A stretch of DNA of 64,000 nucleotides. Source: Pyrrhosoma nymphula. Taxonomy: Eukaryota; Arthropoda; Insecta; Odonata; Coenagrionidae. The position numbers were made by a program, and so were the translations under genes. Below the pieces are notes generated by a model, which saw only the letters and a list, made by a program, of their open reading frames with translations, ran no database searches and was not told the origin of the DNA. Positions 34,340-47,173 of this stretch are shown here, piece by piece. Position 1 is the first letter of the stretch, and every line of letters begins with the position of its first letter. The stretch spans positions 142,206,855 through 142,270,854 of the forward strand of contig OY754327.1 in assembly GCA_963573305.1 (NCBI GenBank), given 5' to 3'.

Positions 34340-34640
34340 TATCTGGGAAGTATAGTTACACAGAGAGGAAACTGTACTGAAGAAATTAAAAGCAGAATTG
34401 GGCAAGGAAAATAGCATTTAGCAAGACTAAGGAACTGGTGACAGCAAGGAACATCAAGATGGATATTAGAACAAGATTTGCAAAATGCTTTATATGGAGC
34501 ATTGTGTTGTATGGATGCGAAACGTGGACGTCGAAGAAAAGAGAAGAAAAGTACTTAGAAAGCTTTGAAATGTGGCTCAGGCGAAGAATGGAGAATGCTT
34601 CATGAACAAATGAAGAATTCTTAAAATCAACAAACACCAG
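34340..34640 (+). pseudogene. RTE-like reverse transcriptase C-terminal relic
   Basis: Starts at the YLGSIVTQRGNCTEEIKSRI block. After a TAG and a frameshift near 34415 it continues as KIAFSKTKELVTAR, then FAKCFIWSIVLYGCETW, then a KKREEKYLESFEMWLRRRM segment. This is the conserved post-palm region of RTE-group endonuclease/RT proteins. Only about 100 codons remain, with no palm or endonuclease. It is the best-preserved of the short RTE relics here, judging by motif retention. Confidence 0.75.
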
Positions 34641-36037
34641 GATGCTTCATCGATATTTTTATTCTGGATACGTTTTTACGATAAACATCTTGTTACGTGA
34701 TCAATTGAATTAATGGCCTAATCATCCATTGCTCATGGAAGTTCATTTAGGAGATCTTTCCATTGTATTACAATCAAATACATAGAAGGGAGACTATTAT
34801 TGGAGGAATGCTTCAATGGAATGTCTCATATGGTTTTCGATCATTTATTCAAGAGTTGGATTATACATGTGAGAATCATTGATTAGTTGAAAAATTAATA
34901 GTAGTTTGTCATCAATATATCAGTGACGTTTATTGATATTGTGCGGTATTGTTTATTTGATATTTTAACAACCGTGAATGTACTTTAGTTGTTAAGTGTG
35001 GCATAAGTTATAATGTATCGCTAAAAAGCACAATGTGCCAAGTAGCGATAATCTGTACCAACTTTATTTCGAAAATGTTATTTCATGTGAAAATTATTCT
35101 GTTCAGTGGAATGGATTGAATTGGATAACTTTTTCAAAATAAAGTCAATTTAGAGAATCGCTACTCTTAGTTATCCATTATATACGAAACAGTGATATTT
35201 TTCCACTAATGAATTTGTAACTTGTAGTATAGAGTATATGAACGTTTCATGCGTTTCATCATTGCAGATTTTGTCGAAGGTCTATTTGTCGATTAAGTCG
35301 CATTTGTGTGAAATACGGAAGTGTGGGAAGAAATTTGTCGCGAGATAACGCAGCCCGACCTGCAACGATATAATACGCCGCATTATATGCTTCGAGTTAC
35401 TAAATACATCGTTGAGATGGACTGCTGACAGGCAGGTGATATTTCACCACGGGATCAGGTGACTCGGGGTCGGGGAATGTGAAGGAAATGAGTTATTATT
35501 TTGGGAGGTTTTCCCTATTACAATACATTGTTCGCGGCCCGGACTTAGCCATCCTTTCTATATATACTCAGAGGATTGCGAAATAAAGAGGTTTGATAGG
35601 TCGAGGTTTTACTTTATCAGGAATTTGACAATACCATAAAGAATAAATACATGGACCCATCACTAAGAATTAGGACTTCACAATTATATTCCTTACTTAC
35701 TAAATTCGAAAACCTTTTAGTAGATTCATAATCGCCTTGTTATTTGAGGAGTTAAATCTATTTAAAATGTTGCTTCCTTGATTTAGATCTCAAACAATAA
35801 TTGTGATGGCTCAAATTATAATGGAGAACTCTAATATAGATAACTGATACCTACATTTAAAACATGGTTTGCATGGTTTCCTAAGATTTTAAGTGAACAG
35901 ATCCTCAGCAGTTAGAGAAGTAGCACTTTGAAAAAATACATAAAGTGATTTAAGAAACATAGAATTTAGTAAATTTGACGGCCCGATCCAATTAATGATT
36001 TTAATCCTTAAACAAGAATCCGAGAAGCAGTACTTAC
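34641..36037. other. No gene seen
   Basis: AT-rich sequence with no domain or repeat recognised. Confidence 0.4.
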
Positions 36038-36168
36038 CCCATTAACACATTTTTATCTCAATGAAAACGTCCTCCAAAGGGCAAACGGTATGATATTTTC
36101 CTCGTATAAACGGAAATTTACGGGAACTCGAAGAATAAAGGAGGTATCTTTTTGCCATAAGACTTTTT
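36038..36168 (-). other. Candidate 131-nt exon (coding status unclear)
   Basis: The minus-strand acceptor ttgcatttcttcttttcag and donor ATGGG|gtaagtac are both close to consensus and bracket 131 nt. Frames: one stops mid-way; one is open to a stop about 5 nt before the donor; one is open (starting KVLWQKDTSFILRVPVN) to a TAA about 17 nt before the donor. It could therefore be a UTR or noncoding exon, or a chance pair. It has the same strand as the stronger candidate at 55541-55732. Confidence 0.3.
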
Positions 36169-36690
36169 CTGAAAAGAAGAAATGCAACCAACCCGCGTCG
36201 TACGTTACACAGTTTTACGGAGTGGGAACGACCCACTGGATATTCGCGATACCGTGCATTAAACAACGGGAAACACGAGATAAAGCGTCGTAAATTTGGA
36301 TTATATTCTCCCACTTGGGGGAAATAAAATAAGACCCTGGAAAGAATAACTTCACATCCCCGGTACGTAATAGGGATTTGTTTCGCGAGGAACTTATTTC
36401 ATTGGGACCCTCCTTTATTTTGCGGGTGACTTTTTTTTGCTTCGCAAGCGCTGTGGAACCAGCCGGAGAAGGTACCCGGAGAAGTGAGTAGCGAGTACTA
36501 AGTCGGAAATGCAGAAAACAAACGTAGCACGCAGTTTAATGCCGCGCAAATAACGCTCGTGAAAGGAACAAGTAGCAAACCAACGGGAGGGATGCAAAAG
36601 ATTATCAGGACGTTTTGGGTTTGGCTTCGACTGTTTAGCGTGGCAATAGGGGCGGAAAAAATGATTAGATATAACCGCGAATTCTTTCCA
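36169..36690. other. No gene seen
   Basis: Moderately GC-rich approach to the purine/pyrimidine switch; no domain recognised. Confidence 0.35.
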
Positions 36691-37470
36691 GGGGTGGGGA
36701 AAGTGGAGGGACTAAGGATGGGGGTTGCGGGACGGGCCTTGTGAGGGGGAGTTGGATGGTGATGGGGGGAGGGGGTTTGGCTCAGGAAATAAGGGAACCA
36801 GGGGAATGGGGGAGAGAGTTCTACGGAGGGGAGTGTATGGTGTTTGGGCGGGAAGATTGCGGGCAGGAGAGAGAGAGAGAGACGCTAAGGCGATTACTGC
36901 TTCGGCCTCCCTCTTTACAGTGGCGCACCCGCGGAGGAACCGGTTCACTCACACGCCCCCCCTTATTCACCCTCCCACTCCCATGTGTCGACACCTAAAC
37001 TCACCCTCCTCAACTTGGCAAAAGTCTTTCCATGTGGTCTTGCCAATTCTCACACATACTTCCCCCAACATCTTCCCCCCTTAAAACATACTTCCACTTG
37101 GGACCTTTTCATCCCTCTCCAACGAACTCCAAGTACTTTTTCTCCTTCCCCCTATGCGCTCTCCACCCTTTCCACCAACTTAACCACCCCCCTTTTCCTC
37201 ACATTTCTCTCTCTCTCTCTCCCTATCTCTCACACACTCCCTCATCTCTTTTTGGATTCTCAAGCCGAGCACATTCGGGTTTCCCTTTCTCCTTGCGAAG
37301 TCACGTTGAAACACGTTTACCAACTAAAGTTATTTTTTTCCCCGTCTTTTTCTCAACTTTCATCTTTATTTTTGTTCTCTATCTCACTAGAGAGAGCTGC
37401 TTTCATTCTAGGCGGTCGTATTCTTTTAATCCTGCCGCCGAGTGTGCATTCGGAAAGGCACAAATAAAAA
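36691..37470. promoter_or_regulatory. Purine-to-pyrimidine strand switch with (GA)n and (CT)n
   Basis: 36691-36890 is G/A-rich on the plus strand (with GAGAGAGAGAGAGA at about 36868). 36900-37260 turns C/T-rich (with CTCTCTCTCTCTC at about 37206). The long overlapping frames at 36985-37532 reflect missing purines, not coding. GAGA-type sites suggest, but do not show, a regulatory region. Confidence 0.25.
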
Positions 37471-40400
37471 AAACTTGGTTTTTCTTCTTTTTCTTCTATC
37501 TATTCCTCGCTCACGTTCATTATTTGCGTTAGCGGGGCGCTTGGGTAGGAATTCATATGAGGTGTGAGTTATATTAGAGGACGCCTTCCAACCCCTCCCT
37601 TCGCTAATTTTCTGCCTCTCTTGTGAGGCCTTTTCTCGGAGCGTTGAATGCTAGAATTCGATGCGCCGCTTGCGAAGGGGGATTATTGTTTTTCGCGGGA
37701 GGGATTATATTTAATCAGGCGTATGTGCGCTCAAACGTTGGAGTTGAAAATTGTTGTGGAATTTGAATACCTTGTTGAATTGTTTCGCTTACTTATTCAC
37801 ACTGCCTTTGCGCATACTTCTCTTTCACGCTCTTCGAGGTCGCTCGTTTCTATCTTAAGTCTGTGGCGGGTTGTCTGCCAACAATATTCCCATAACGATT
37901 CTGGCGTGCGTACTTTGAACATGGCGTAACGTGAAACGAAATACATATAGGTATTCATCTTAGTGTAAAATAAAGAAATAATAAAGATTGAAGTTCATGA
38001 TGCAAAAGTCGAATGAATTAGAATGAAATTTCATGAAGCCGAATCAGCAAAAAATAATACGTGAATCGTCCTCTGTTTTAAAGAAGAAATAATTGAATAC
38101 ATTTGCGAGCCATTAGTGGTAATGCAGCTTGAATGTTTGAACCTTGTTATCAATGAAGAAATATCTAAAATAAAAACATCACCACAATCCAAATGATCAT
38201 CTTGCACAAATGCATTGATTAGACGATTTTAAGGCACCTGGAAGAAGTTCATCCTGAAAATGTTTTTATTTTGTATGACTTATTGATTGAAGCTACTGAT
38301 TTTAATTAAAACAATAGTTCTCCTCAGTCAAGATGTATTATCAGTCTACTTTTCACCAACATATGTTTCCAATTATATTTATAACTGGACGGGTTTTTTT
38401 TGGGCAAATTGTAACCACTGCTAAACTTGTCACTATTGACAAAAAATATTGAAATGGTGCCATACTTGAAGGACGGTAATTGGGTCGGAAATGTTACGTT
38501 GTACATAGCGAATTGATACCATTTCTGCTAAAAATTGTTGTAATCAACAATGAAAGCACTAAGGAGTAAATTGTGTCAATAATTTAGTCAATTATTTTAC
38601 CCTATATTTTGTTAGCTTATGTAAGGCATGGGAAATAATGTTTTTTTTTTTATAATGACCGGAAGATATGCATGCATGAGGAGTGAGATGTGTGAGATTC
38701 AGACGAGTTGAAATTTTTAACTTTTAATAGATTAGTAATATCATTCATTTCCAGCACACAAAAGGAAAGTTAGCACCCGTCTAGGAAAACTTGAAGCTCA
38801 GCGTTTAGTAGGAAATGTAAATTTCATCGTAAATTCCTCTGAAAAACCGGAGATTGAGTTCACACTACCGAAGAATTTCAAGTAAATAATTAAACAATTT
38901 CATACTAATGAGCTTTCTAAAAAGTGGCATGGATAATTTAACTTGTCATGCTTCTGATAAATCTTTAAAAAGTAGTATCAATCATTAAAAATACGTGTAA
39001 CCATGCATATCCTCAGAATAACATAAAAAAAACAGGGAAATGTCTAAGAATTTAACCTATGCAATGGACCAATTTTTACAACGCTTTTCTCTCAGCGGCA
39101 ATACTTTGCTTAACCATTAATGAACCATAGTGATTTTATTATCCAATTCGACATTTGGGCTTCTTCCTAACTTTTTGAGTGGAATGAAGTTTTTTGAATT
39201 TTTAGAAACTTACTTGGTTAAAATGAGAAAAATTAGCTTGTGAATACAATGAAAATATTTGCACTAAATTTACATGAAATATGTTGGCTGTGATCCAACT
39301 CAAATGTTAATAGAAAATACAGAATTCGTATCCATTAGGGTAACGACTCTCTGAGGGTGTCAGTTTTGGTTTTTAATTGGCGATAGTGTGCGACATCCCC
39401 CGACGTAAACGTGCTGTTGTGGATAACTCCTTGTCAAGGGCAGATGGAGCTTTATGTCAAGTATCAAGGACTTCGCCGATGTGCCAAAGCATGGTTGTAC
39501 AGACTTTGAAAGTGCATTCTTCAAAACGATCTATTGGCCTTGTTGGCTTCGTACTTAAAGTCTTGTTGGTCCGCAGCCCAAGTTGAACTTCACTCCTCCT
39601 GATAAAGCAGCAATTTACCCACATAAGTAGTACCCACTGCCGGGAGTAGGATGGTAGTCACTGCATGCTAGAGTTCCAAAGGGATACACGCTACAGAAGG
39701 AGTGAAAACCTGACAATGGATGGTAAAGTGTGAGATATTGGAGAGGGGGTTTGAATGAATAATGAATGTTTTCTGCCATATTTTTGAAAATTTTGAACTC
39801 ACAATTGATATAACAGCGTGAAATGAACAGAATGCTGGGAATATTAACCTAAGCCTTGTCATAGTTTGTAAAAAATAAAATAAAATGAAAAAATTGGCAT
39901 TGCATTTGCAATGTGTTTGCATAAGAAGTTTTATTTTTATGTGAAAATTGAAATTGAATGCTATGGTAAGTGGAAGCCTTATGCGTTCTCAAAATTTATA
40001 TTATGATGTGTTTTATTATAGACATTACATGAATAAATTATCAAATTATGTAACGAGATAAATGCTAAATGCTACAAGTGCTAAAATGTTTAACTTTGAA
40101 CTTGCAAATACCAACAATTTAGACGCAAACACTGCATGTTGATGTAAGACAGTGGTGGTGTAACGTATGGTCAATAGATTCCTTGTATTACACGCTAAAA
40201 TTCCCTAAATTTCTTTTCGTAATAAACCTAAAAACAGGGAAACGCACAATGGCTGCTATGCAACACATTATCCTTCGCTTTTCTGGGTACCTTTGCTAGC
40301 TTATCTTAAAAATTCTACCCACCTAATGCTCCGCTTTTTGTTCGAAAATAAATACACGTAATACCTGCAGAGCTCAATTATCCTGCTCGGAAATCCTCTT

Positions 40401-41689
40401 TTGCGTGGCTTTTAAGGCTAAGACTAATACAAATGAAGCCCTTGTGGAAGAGTGGTAATGTGTCTCATTTATCTCGATTGGGATTGCGGGAGAAACAACA
40501 GAACCTTGTCGTTGTGGTTAATGCGCAGTACCTAAAGGGCGTGAGAAAAAAATAATTTAGAGACGCCTGCATTTCCACCTACTTTATTAAAATATGCATG
40601 ATGCGAATGGGCTCTGGATTGTGAAGTGTGGTTTTCCCGCATCGCCAACCTCCACTTACAAGCGCTGTTTTCTGATTACCCCGCACACGCCGGAAAACAC
40701 GAATGCGACGCCACGCGTACAAAAATGCGAGTTCGTTAAGGTCCGCCATTTTCTACTCATCGTCAGATCTTATATTATTCTGCAGGAGCACAATTCACGA
40801 CATTCAGAGTATGTAATTTTGACAATGCTTGTAAGTGAAAAACACACTGTTTCCTTGACTGGCGTCGACGAGGAGTTTCTAATGGGCTGCGTAAAATGGA
40901 CAAAATAGTAATAGTAATATGAGACGGATGAGTTCTACGGTCTCTAATCTAAGAACACGAGAAATCTAGTACTCAAATGGCTGTATGAAACCTTAGGCAC
41001 CACAAGTCAGAGATCGCCCTAAAAGAAAAACAGATACACACCAGAATCTATAATTGCTATTCCCAATCAATCTCTCTGTGACGGTGAAACTAATTCCTAA
41101 CTAGTGATGAACCACAGAACACATTTACCAACCCAAAAAATGGAATATTTCACGGCACTTTTAAGGGCCCGGAATTTAGGATGCCGGAAAATAGTAATGA
41201 GCTCATGCTATCTGCTGAAATATCCAAATGGAGGAGAACACACACCTCGCTCACAAAAAATAAGAGTAGAAGTCATGATGCTTTTCACTTTGATACCATA
41301 CTATTACGTATATAACGAACTGCTCTTGAAATTTCGGCGCAAGAAAGAGGTCTTGATAGTTTATTTTAGCTTAACTGACGAGAGTGAGAGGGCTTCATTT
41401 ATCACAGAGGGAATGAATATTGCTCTTAATTGGTAACTATAATGCAACTAAAAGAAGAAAATAGAAGACCATAAAATACTTTTATTCTTTAAAAAGACTT
41501 ATATCCTTTAAAAACTGAAGTAAATACGAGGCATCACTTTCTACACAGACAAGAAACTTTACTGGAAAGTGTTGTGCTGGTCCACTTTAAAAAATCGATG
41601 AGGTCTTATTGAAGTTAACACTTAAGTATTACTTCCAGAATTGGAAAAATATATCCCAAAGATTTATAGAGCTTTTACTATGATTGAGG
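37471..41689. other. No gene seen
   Basis: Over 4 kb of mostly AT-rich DNA. The frames at 39377-39586 and 40594-40908 (104 codons, GC-richer) match no family I know. Confidence 0.4.
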
Positions 41690-41965
41690 AGCTTTAGAGC
41701 CCAGATGCTATAGATGATGGTGTTTTTATAGAAGTTTCTCATCTTAAACCTAAAAATACATACAAGTTGAGAACACTTTTTTTTACTGGAAAATGTGATA
41801 TGACTATCTACGTAATGAGACCAACGGTTTTTTAAAGGTATTATCTCACTAGAAAATGTTTTAATACGCCAATTCCTAATTTTAGGATAAAATAAATTCC
41901 TCCACTTGCTAGTGACAGAGGATATTTCCACATTATAAATACTGAAATCAGCAGTTAAGCTTTAA
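41690..41965 (-). repeat. Diverged direct repeat, copy A
   Basis: Aligns in the same orientation with 42030-42320. Shared anchors include GGTGTTTTTATAGAAG-like, GATATGAC, AGGxATTATC, AATACGCC, GATTTTA/AATTTTA and a GTGACA block near the end. Both copies keep an open minus-strand frame through the aligned part (copy A contains VTSKWRNLFYPKIRNW). Divergence is high. It could be an old tandem duplication, duplicated exons or an unknown repeat. Confidence 0.5.
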
Positions 41966-42029
41966 CTAAAATTCTTGAAGTGAATATTTTGCTAATTTTA
42001 AGTATCAATAAGTGAAGATAAAGATTCTG

Positions 42030-42320
42030 AGCCCGTATCATCTTGATGCTAGGGTTTTTATGGAAGGTTCTTATCGTATGCATAAAACAATACACACGTT
42101 TTTACTTATTTTCAAGTTACTACTTATTAACTAAAAAAGGGATATGACCATTTTATGAGCCTTAAGCGTTGGCGAAGGCATTATCACTGCGGAAAATTTT
42201 GAAATACGCCTTGTTTTTCGAGCCCTGATTTTAAGAAACGTGTAAATTAAATTCTCCGATTCGTAAGTGACAAAGAAAACTCCCCGATTAAAAATGCCCG
42301 AAACAGCAATCAAGTGATAA
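42030..42320 (-). repeat. Diverged direct repeat, copy B
   Basis: Partner of 41690-41965. The corresponding minus frame contains FVTYESENLIYTFLKIRARK. It is separated from copy A by about 65 bp. No family is recognised for either frame. Confidence 0.5.
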
Positions 42321-44972
42321 CTGAGGGCCTGAGAGTCAAAGTAATACAAGTAACACCATCGTCCACTGTCACCTGTATCACTTTACTCCGGTAAGAAATG
42401 ACAAAAAAGCAAAGTAGCTAAAGTGTTCGGCGGCTAGATCGCAGCACCATACGATTGAACACAAATATTTATTTTCCAGGAGCTACCTGACGGTACCCAA
42501 TGGTACCAATTTATATCGTTGGTTGTGTATATGTTACTTGCATTACTTTGAATCTCAGGCCCTCAATTCAAACTATTGGAGAGAATATTTCACTTTGCTA
42601 ACGTTAAATGCCTTTTACTCCAAAACTGACAGATTAAATAACGAAATAAATCTATTCACTTTATAGTTTACCAAGTAAACTCACATAGTCCCATCGTGAA
42701 ATCCGTTGATGAAGAAAGTTTCATAAAAAGTTGGCTCTGATGATACACATTATAGATGGTTCAAAAGATGCGCCATCAGGTAGATGTTTTCGTGTGGAAA
42801 ATACGTGTATTTTTATCCATCCATTATACTCAAATTTCACGCAAAATCACCTATATTTTATGAATTTGGAATCTTATGATACGATTCAGAGAGGCCAAAT
42901 GATGGGACTTCATGAACAATATGCAAGCAAGAATGGTATGAAGTTACGCTATTTTCTCAAAAATGTTTTTTAATTTAGGAATAAAAAAGATTCAAACTGT
43001 CGCAATGTTTTTGCAGCAATCCTATAGATTTTAGGCCTGCCCTTTCAGCTATACCTTCCCACCGTCTCTGTCGTGAACTCGGGGTCAGAAACTTTTCCTC
43101 CATATCCATGGCTCCCGCGTCTCCATTTTTTAGCATGTATCACACGTTTGAGTTGCGCAGGAAGCGGCGCATTTTTCTCCATTCATTCCTCAAGTGTTGT
43201 GCGGTCGTGCGGCGAGCGATGGGGAAACTCTGCACGCAGTATCGGAAGAATGATATTTCCTCCCCTCTGATGGCCTCCATTCTTCGGGAACAAGCAGAGG
43301 AATAATGGGCAGCACACAACAGGAGGACAAAGTTACGCTCAAGGTGTCTGGACTTCCTTGACACTCCAATACTTTTGCGCGAATACAAGTTTGGGAAGTC
43401 GCCAAAGGATGGTACTTGCTAATTTACAAGAGATGTGAATGATGACCTCAAAGAGAAGTGAATTTCAAGTGCCAAAAGGTGAACTAGACGTGACATATGT
43501 TCCCTTCTCTTGTCCAGCTTTGACCAGAAAAAAATGAATAAACTGACGTGCTGTATTGTGCCCTTCTTCCTTGGAATACACATAGAAAAAAACGTTTTCA
43601 TTTCTAGGAATAAAGTATGAGTGGTAAACTTGGCTTTTAGGACCTTGGTTCAAGGAGGTACACGGATACTGTGGCATTAGGATATTTGTAAATACGTCCC
43701 ACTTTACCACCACATAAACTACAACCTTGTCTATAAAATAAACACAACATCCATAAATTATATAGGAATAGAACCAGTGACTTATAGATTGCCTGGCTGG
43801 TACATTTCCGCTGCTCATGGAAGTTAATATTAGAAAGATGGTTCAGCTGTGGTTTTGATAATTCTATCTTACTTTTTTGTTGGACTACCCCTATTTTTTG
43901 GGTCTTGTAATATATTTATTTTTAATTTCCAGAGACTCCATCATTCTCAAGCTTCAAGTGGAAAAAGAATAACAATAGTAATAGGAAATATTACGAGCAA
44001 TTAAATAACTAGATAGAGAATATTTTCTAATATTCCCGATCAAAAATTGATAGCAAAGTTTTCAATGGTCTAACTCGCAATAATTCTAGTTTCCAGTATC
44101 AATTCTGAGTTCATAATTATGTCACAGCATGAAACGCGTCATGCAATCTAAATACATCTGGAAAAAAAAAGAGTTTTATTCGTCATGGATAATTAAAAAT
44201 TCCACCAGGTCCAGCCTGAAGGAGTCATTAGTGAAGAAAACATTAGTTGTTGGTTAGAATACAGTAACTTGAATAAAAGTCATTCAGTCAACTATTAGAA
44301 AAGCAAATGCGATGTGTATATCATTTATCAGTACGCTCTCTTATGATAATCAGATCTCCTATCGTGGGTATTTTTTTTCAAGATACTAATTTTATTCACG
44401 CAATGTTTGGGTAAAGTTTTTGCGGCTTCGTTAGCAGATGCGGAGCCATTCCTTTGCGGATTGAAGTGGAAATGTGTATCCTCCCTTAGAGACTGGAAAA
44501 GAAAACGGCTAAATACCTTTTAAGCCTGAGAAATTTACGCAAAACTGACTACATAATCCTTATAAAGAAGAGCAAGTAGTAGAATGCTCATTCGAGAGAG
44601 GGTTTTTATATTGCCCCAGTATAAACTACATTTAAGAAGTTTCATTCAAAAGACAGCTTGGGAGGCTTATTGTGGAGAAGGAGGAAGCCTTTACCAACTT
44701 GTTTTACAGTCTTATTTCATTTTACATCTGCCGATATTGTATCAATCCTTCACGACTATTTGTGTGGAAAATAAATGATGTATTTTGAAGTATAATGCAG
44801 AAAAAGCTTTCCAAAACTTAAACTAGAGAAATCTAAGTATGTATTTTCGTTTCAGGTTTACGGAAAACCGGGGTATCAAATGATAAACTTACTGTAACCG
44901 TCTTAAAGGAAAAATATTCAATTGACATTTTAATTGGGTCCAGCATCATAAATTGTCACGCCCCACACCTCG
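42321..44972. other. No gene seen
   Basis: AT-rich. The GC-richer patch at 43030-43330 carries overlapping frames on both strands with no recognisable domain. Confidence 0.4.
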
Positions 44973-45283
44973 TTAAATACTTTGTGTCTCTATTACAATG
45001 AATGACCCCGTATGCACACTGCTGAACATCCGTTTTCTCTCAACAGCATCATTCAACCTCAGCAAAAACCCTGTCGATGGGTTCCTGATATTTTGTGATA
45101 TCTCTAATGCTTTGATGTCATCCATATCCTTCCGTAGCATTAACAAGAAATTGTAACGTTTTACAAGGTGTAGAGAAAAAAAAATTTCCTCTTCCACTCT
45201 TTTATAGAAGAACTCTTCTCTTTTACTTCCATCAGAACATCTGTATATTTTAATTTCAACCCAATTCGTTCATGCATTCATTA
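44973..45283 (-). CDS. Unassigned open frame, about 100 codons
   Basis: The minus frame is open from after a TGA near 45285 to the TAA at 44973-44975. Residues are balanced and charged, not low-complexity (for example KREEFFYKRVEEEIFFSL, then LLMLRKDMDDIKALEISQ, then NAVERKRMF-like DAVERKRMFSSVHTGSF). There is no ATG at the upstream edge; an exon end or a relic is possible. No acceptor is clearly placed. Family unknown. Confidence 0.25.
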
Positions 45284-46500
45284 TCCAATTCCATATACCC
45301 ATCGATTGCTTTCGGCAAATATTTTTTCATTATTACAAATGCCCCAAGTTCCAGTTCTATTGAAAAACTTGCCATAAATGAGGTTTATTTTTGCTAACGA
45401 TACATCTCAGTGAAGTTACTTAGAAATGATTCGAAAATTCAGACCTTCTGGGAATAGCATAAAATAAGTCAAGCCCTGAGCCCTTTTATATATGAGCGTG
45501 AAGGCCTGTGATCCATCAAATCGATCATTTGCATTGAGAAAAACACATAAATGGCAAAAATATTAAATAATTCGTTTGATTAAAGAAATACTCAAGGGAA
45601 TTGTTATTGACCCCATCGTTTGTTGATTCCATGCACTTTTTTAATACACTACCTTCAACGCTTTCACAGTAATGTCAAGGGGATTACCCTTACATAATGT
45701 GTTGCTATATTAAAAAAACAGCTTGGAATCTACAAAGTTTATTCATCAAATCATGGTGAAAAATTCCAGCAAGTGGACTCTCAAACCATTCCGGTTAGAC
45801 TTTTGCGTTGTCAGAATAGCAGGTTGCTGAACGGGTGGCAGTGACAGGCGTTGCTCTCTTTCGTGTTCCTTGACGTTCTGTTTATTCCATCAGCGGAATT
45901 TCTTTGAATTATCTGATGTCATTTATGTGTATGGAACTTGTCAATTAATAAAAGATACGTTTGGGAGAAGGATGGAGAAACTAAGGCTCGTCATGTGGTG
46001 GACGTTCCCTTCTACGGCCACACCCGCACTCTGTCAGTCGGGAACACCTACTACAAAGAAGGCACGAACATGAACAAGAAGGTTGGAGGCGGCAATGCAG
46101 GAGAGGACACATGAGCAAAAGGACCGCTGACGTACAATGAGGTAGAGAGCTCAAGTCAATGAATACTATAAATCATCATCATTAGCGACCAATGCGAATA
46201 TTGGTTTGCGTTAACCCAACTCTCTCTCCTACCAGTTAACCACTTGAGTCCTTCATAATTCATCATGTTCACTTCATAAATAAATTGCTTCGTGCACTTC
46301 ATCCTGTCTTCCTTGGTTGACATCAAAGTCATCATGAAAGGCGGTTGTTTGCTTTTATTTAAATTTCAAGAAGGCTAGCATGTAACGTGCAATAATTATC
46401 TCAATTGTCTCAGGCTCAACTTTGTGGAGGTTCATTTTATAAATGAAAAGGAAAAATTTGTCTTACTCCACCAATTTGTTTTCTGATACTACTAGTTCCT
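45284..46500. other. No gene seen
   Basis: AT-rich; 45940-46115 has short open frames of higher GC without a recognised domain. No upstream Penelope-like element sequence is found here, so that element looks 5'-truncated at about 46501. Confidence 0.4.
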
Positions 46501-47171
46501 GTGAGTAAAACCACTGATGTGGAAAACCTTTTCACCAGTATTCCAGCTTTGGCAGCAGTCGAAGGGGCCAAAAAAGTTCTTTGAAGTACGGGGACGGAAG
46601 CAGCCATCATCAGTGATCTTGTATCTCTATTAAAAGTGTGCGTGGAACAAAATTACTTTAAATTCAATGGGCACTAAAACAGACAAATGGAAGGGTTAGC
46701 AATGGGGTCGTCTATATCACCGCTCCTAGCCGACCTATTTATGGACGAATTTAAAAAAAACTGTTCAATGGTGGTTCAGTGAACACTAAAAATACCTATT
46801 GTTGGATCCGCTACGTTGATGACGTTTTTGCAATATGGACTGGAACTGAAAGGCAATTGGACATCTTTTTCCCAAATTTAAATACCCAGTGCGATAATAT
46901 CAAGTTTACGAGTGAGAAAGAAAAAAAGGGAAAATTGAACTTTCTGGATGTGACGGTATCTAAATGAGTTAAAAATTTTGAATTTGCTAATTTTCGCAAA
47001 GCCACCACCACGGACCATGTAATCCCCTCCAAATACCGCCATCGCATATCTCAAAAGTCATCGCCTTTCCACTTCTTGCTGACTAGACTGCTGAATATCC
47101 CCCTCTCCAAAGAAAAATTTAATGAGGAATTGGAAACTATTAAATCAACGGCAACGGTAAATGGTTACAAC
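46501..47171 (+). pseudogene. Penelope-like reverse transcriptase, broken
   Basis: Motifs in order: TDVENLFTSIPAL (the 'F-D-V-x-x-L-F-T-S-I-P' motif of PLE RTs), AIISDLVSLLKVCVEQNYF, MEGLAMGSSISPLLADLFMD (motif B), then after a frameshift WIRYVDDVFAIWTG (catalytic YVDD box), NIKFTSEKEKKGKLNFLDV, and TTDHVIPSKYRHR (the post-palm 'T-T-D-x-x-I-P' motif), ending NGYN at the insertion point. There are at least three stops and one frameshift. PLE RTs are telomerase-like and encode no RNase H. The region upstream of motif A is missing. Confidence 0.88.
47165..47171 (+). repeat. Target-site duplication TTACAAC, left copy
   Basis: TTACAAC here recurs at 50480-50486, just after the 3' pentamer tail of the nested non-LTR element. 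Its first bases overlap the tail's TATT unit, so the exact length could be 6-7 bp. Confidence 0.75.
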
Positions 47172-47173
47172 CT

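Noticed and set aside
36985..37532. Two overlapping frames of 160 and 166 codons
   Set aside because: The plus strand is almost free of purines here, so stop codons are rare in every phase. Two long overlapping Ser/Leu/Pro-rich frames are expected by composition.
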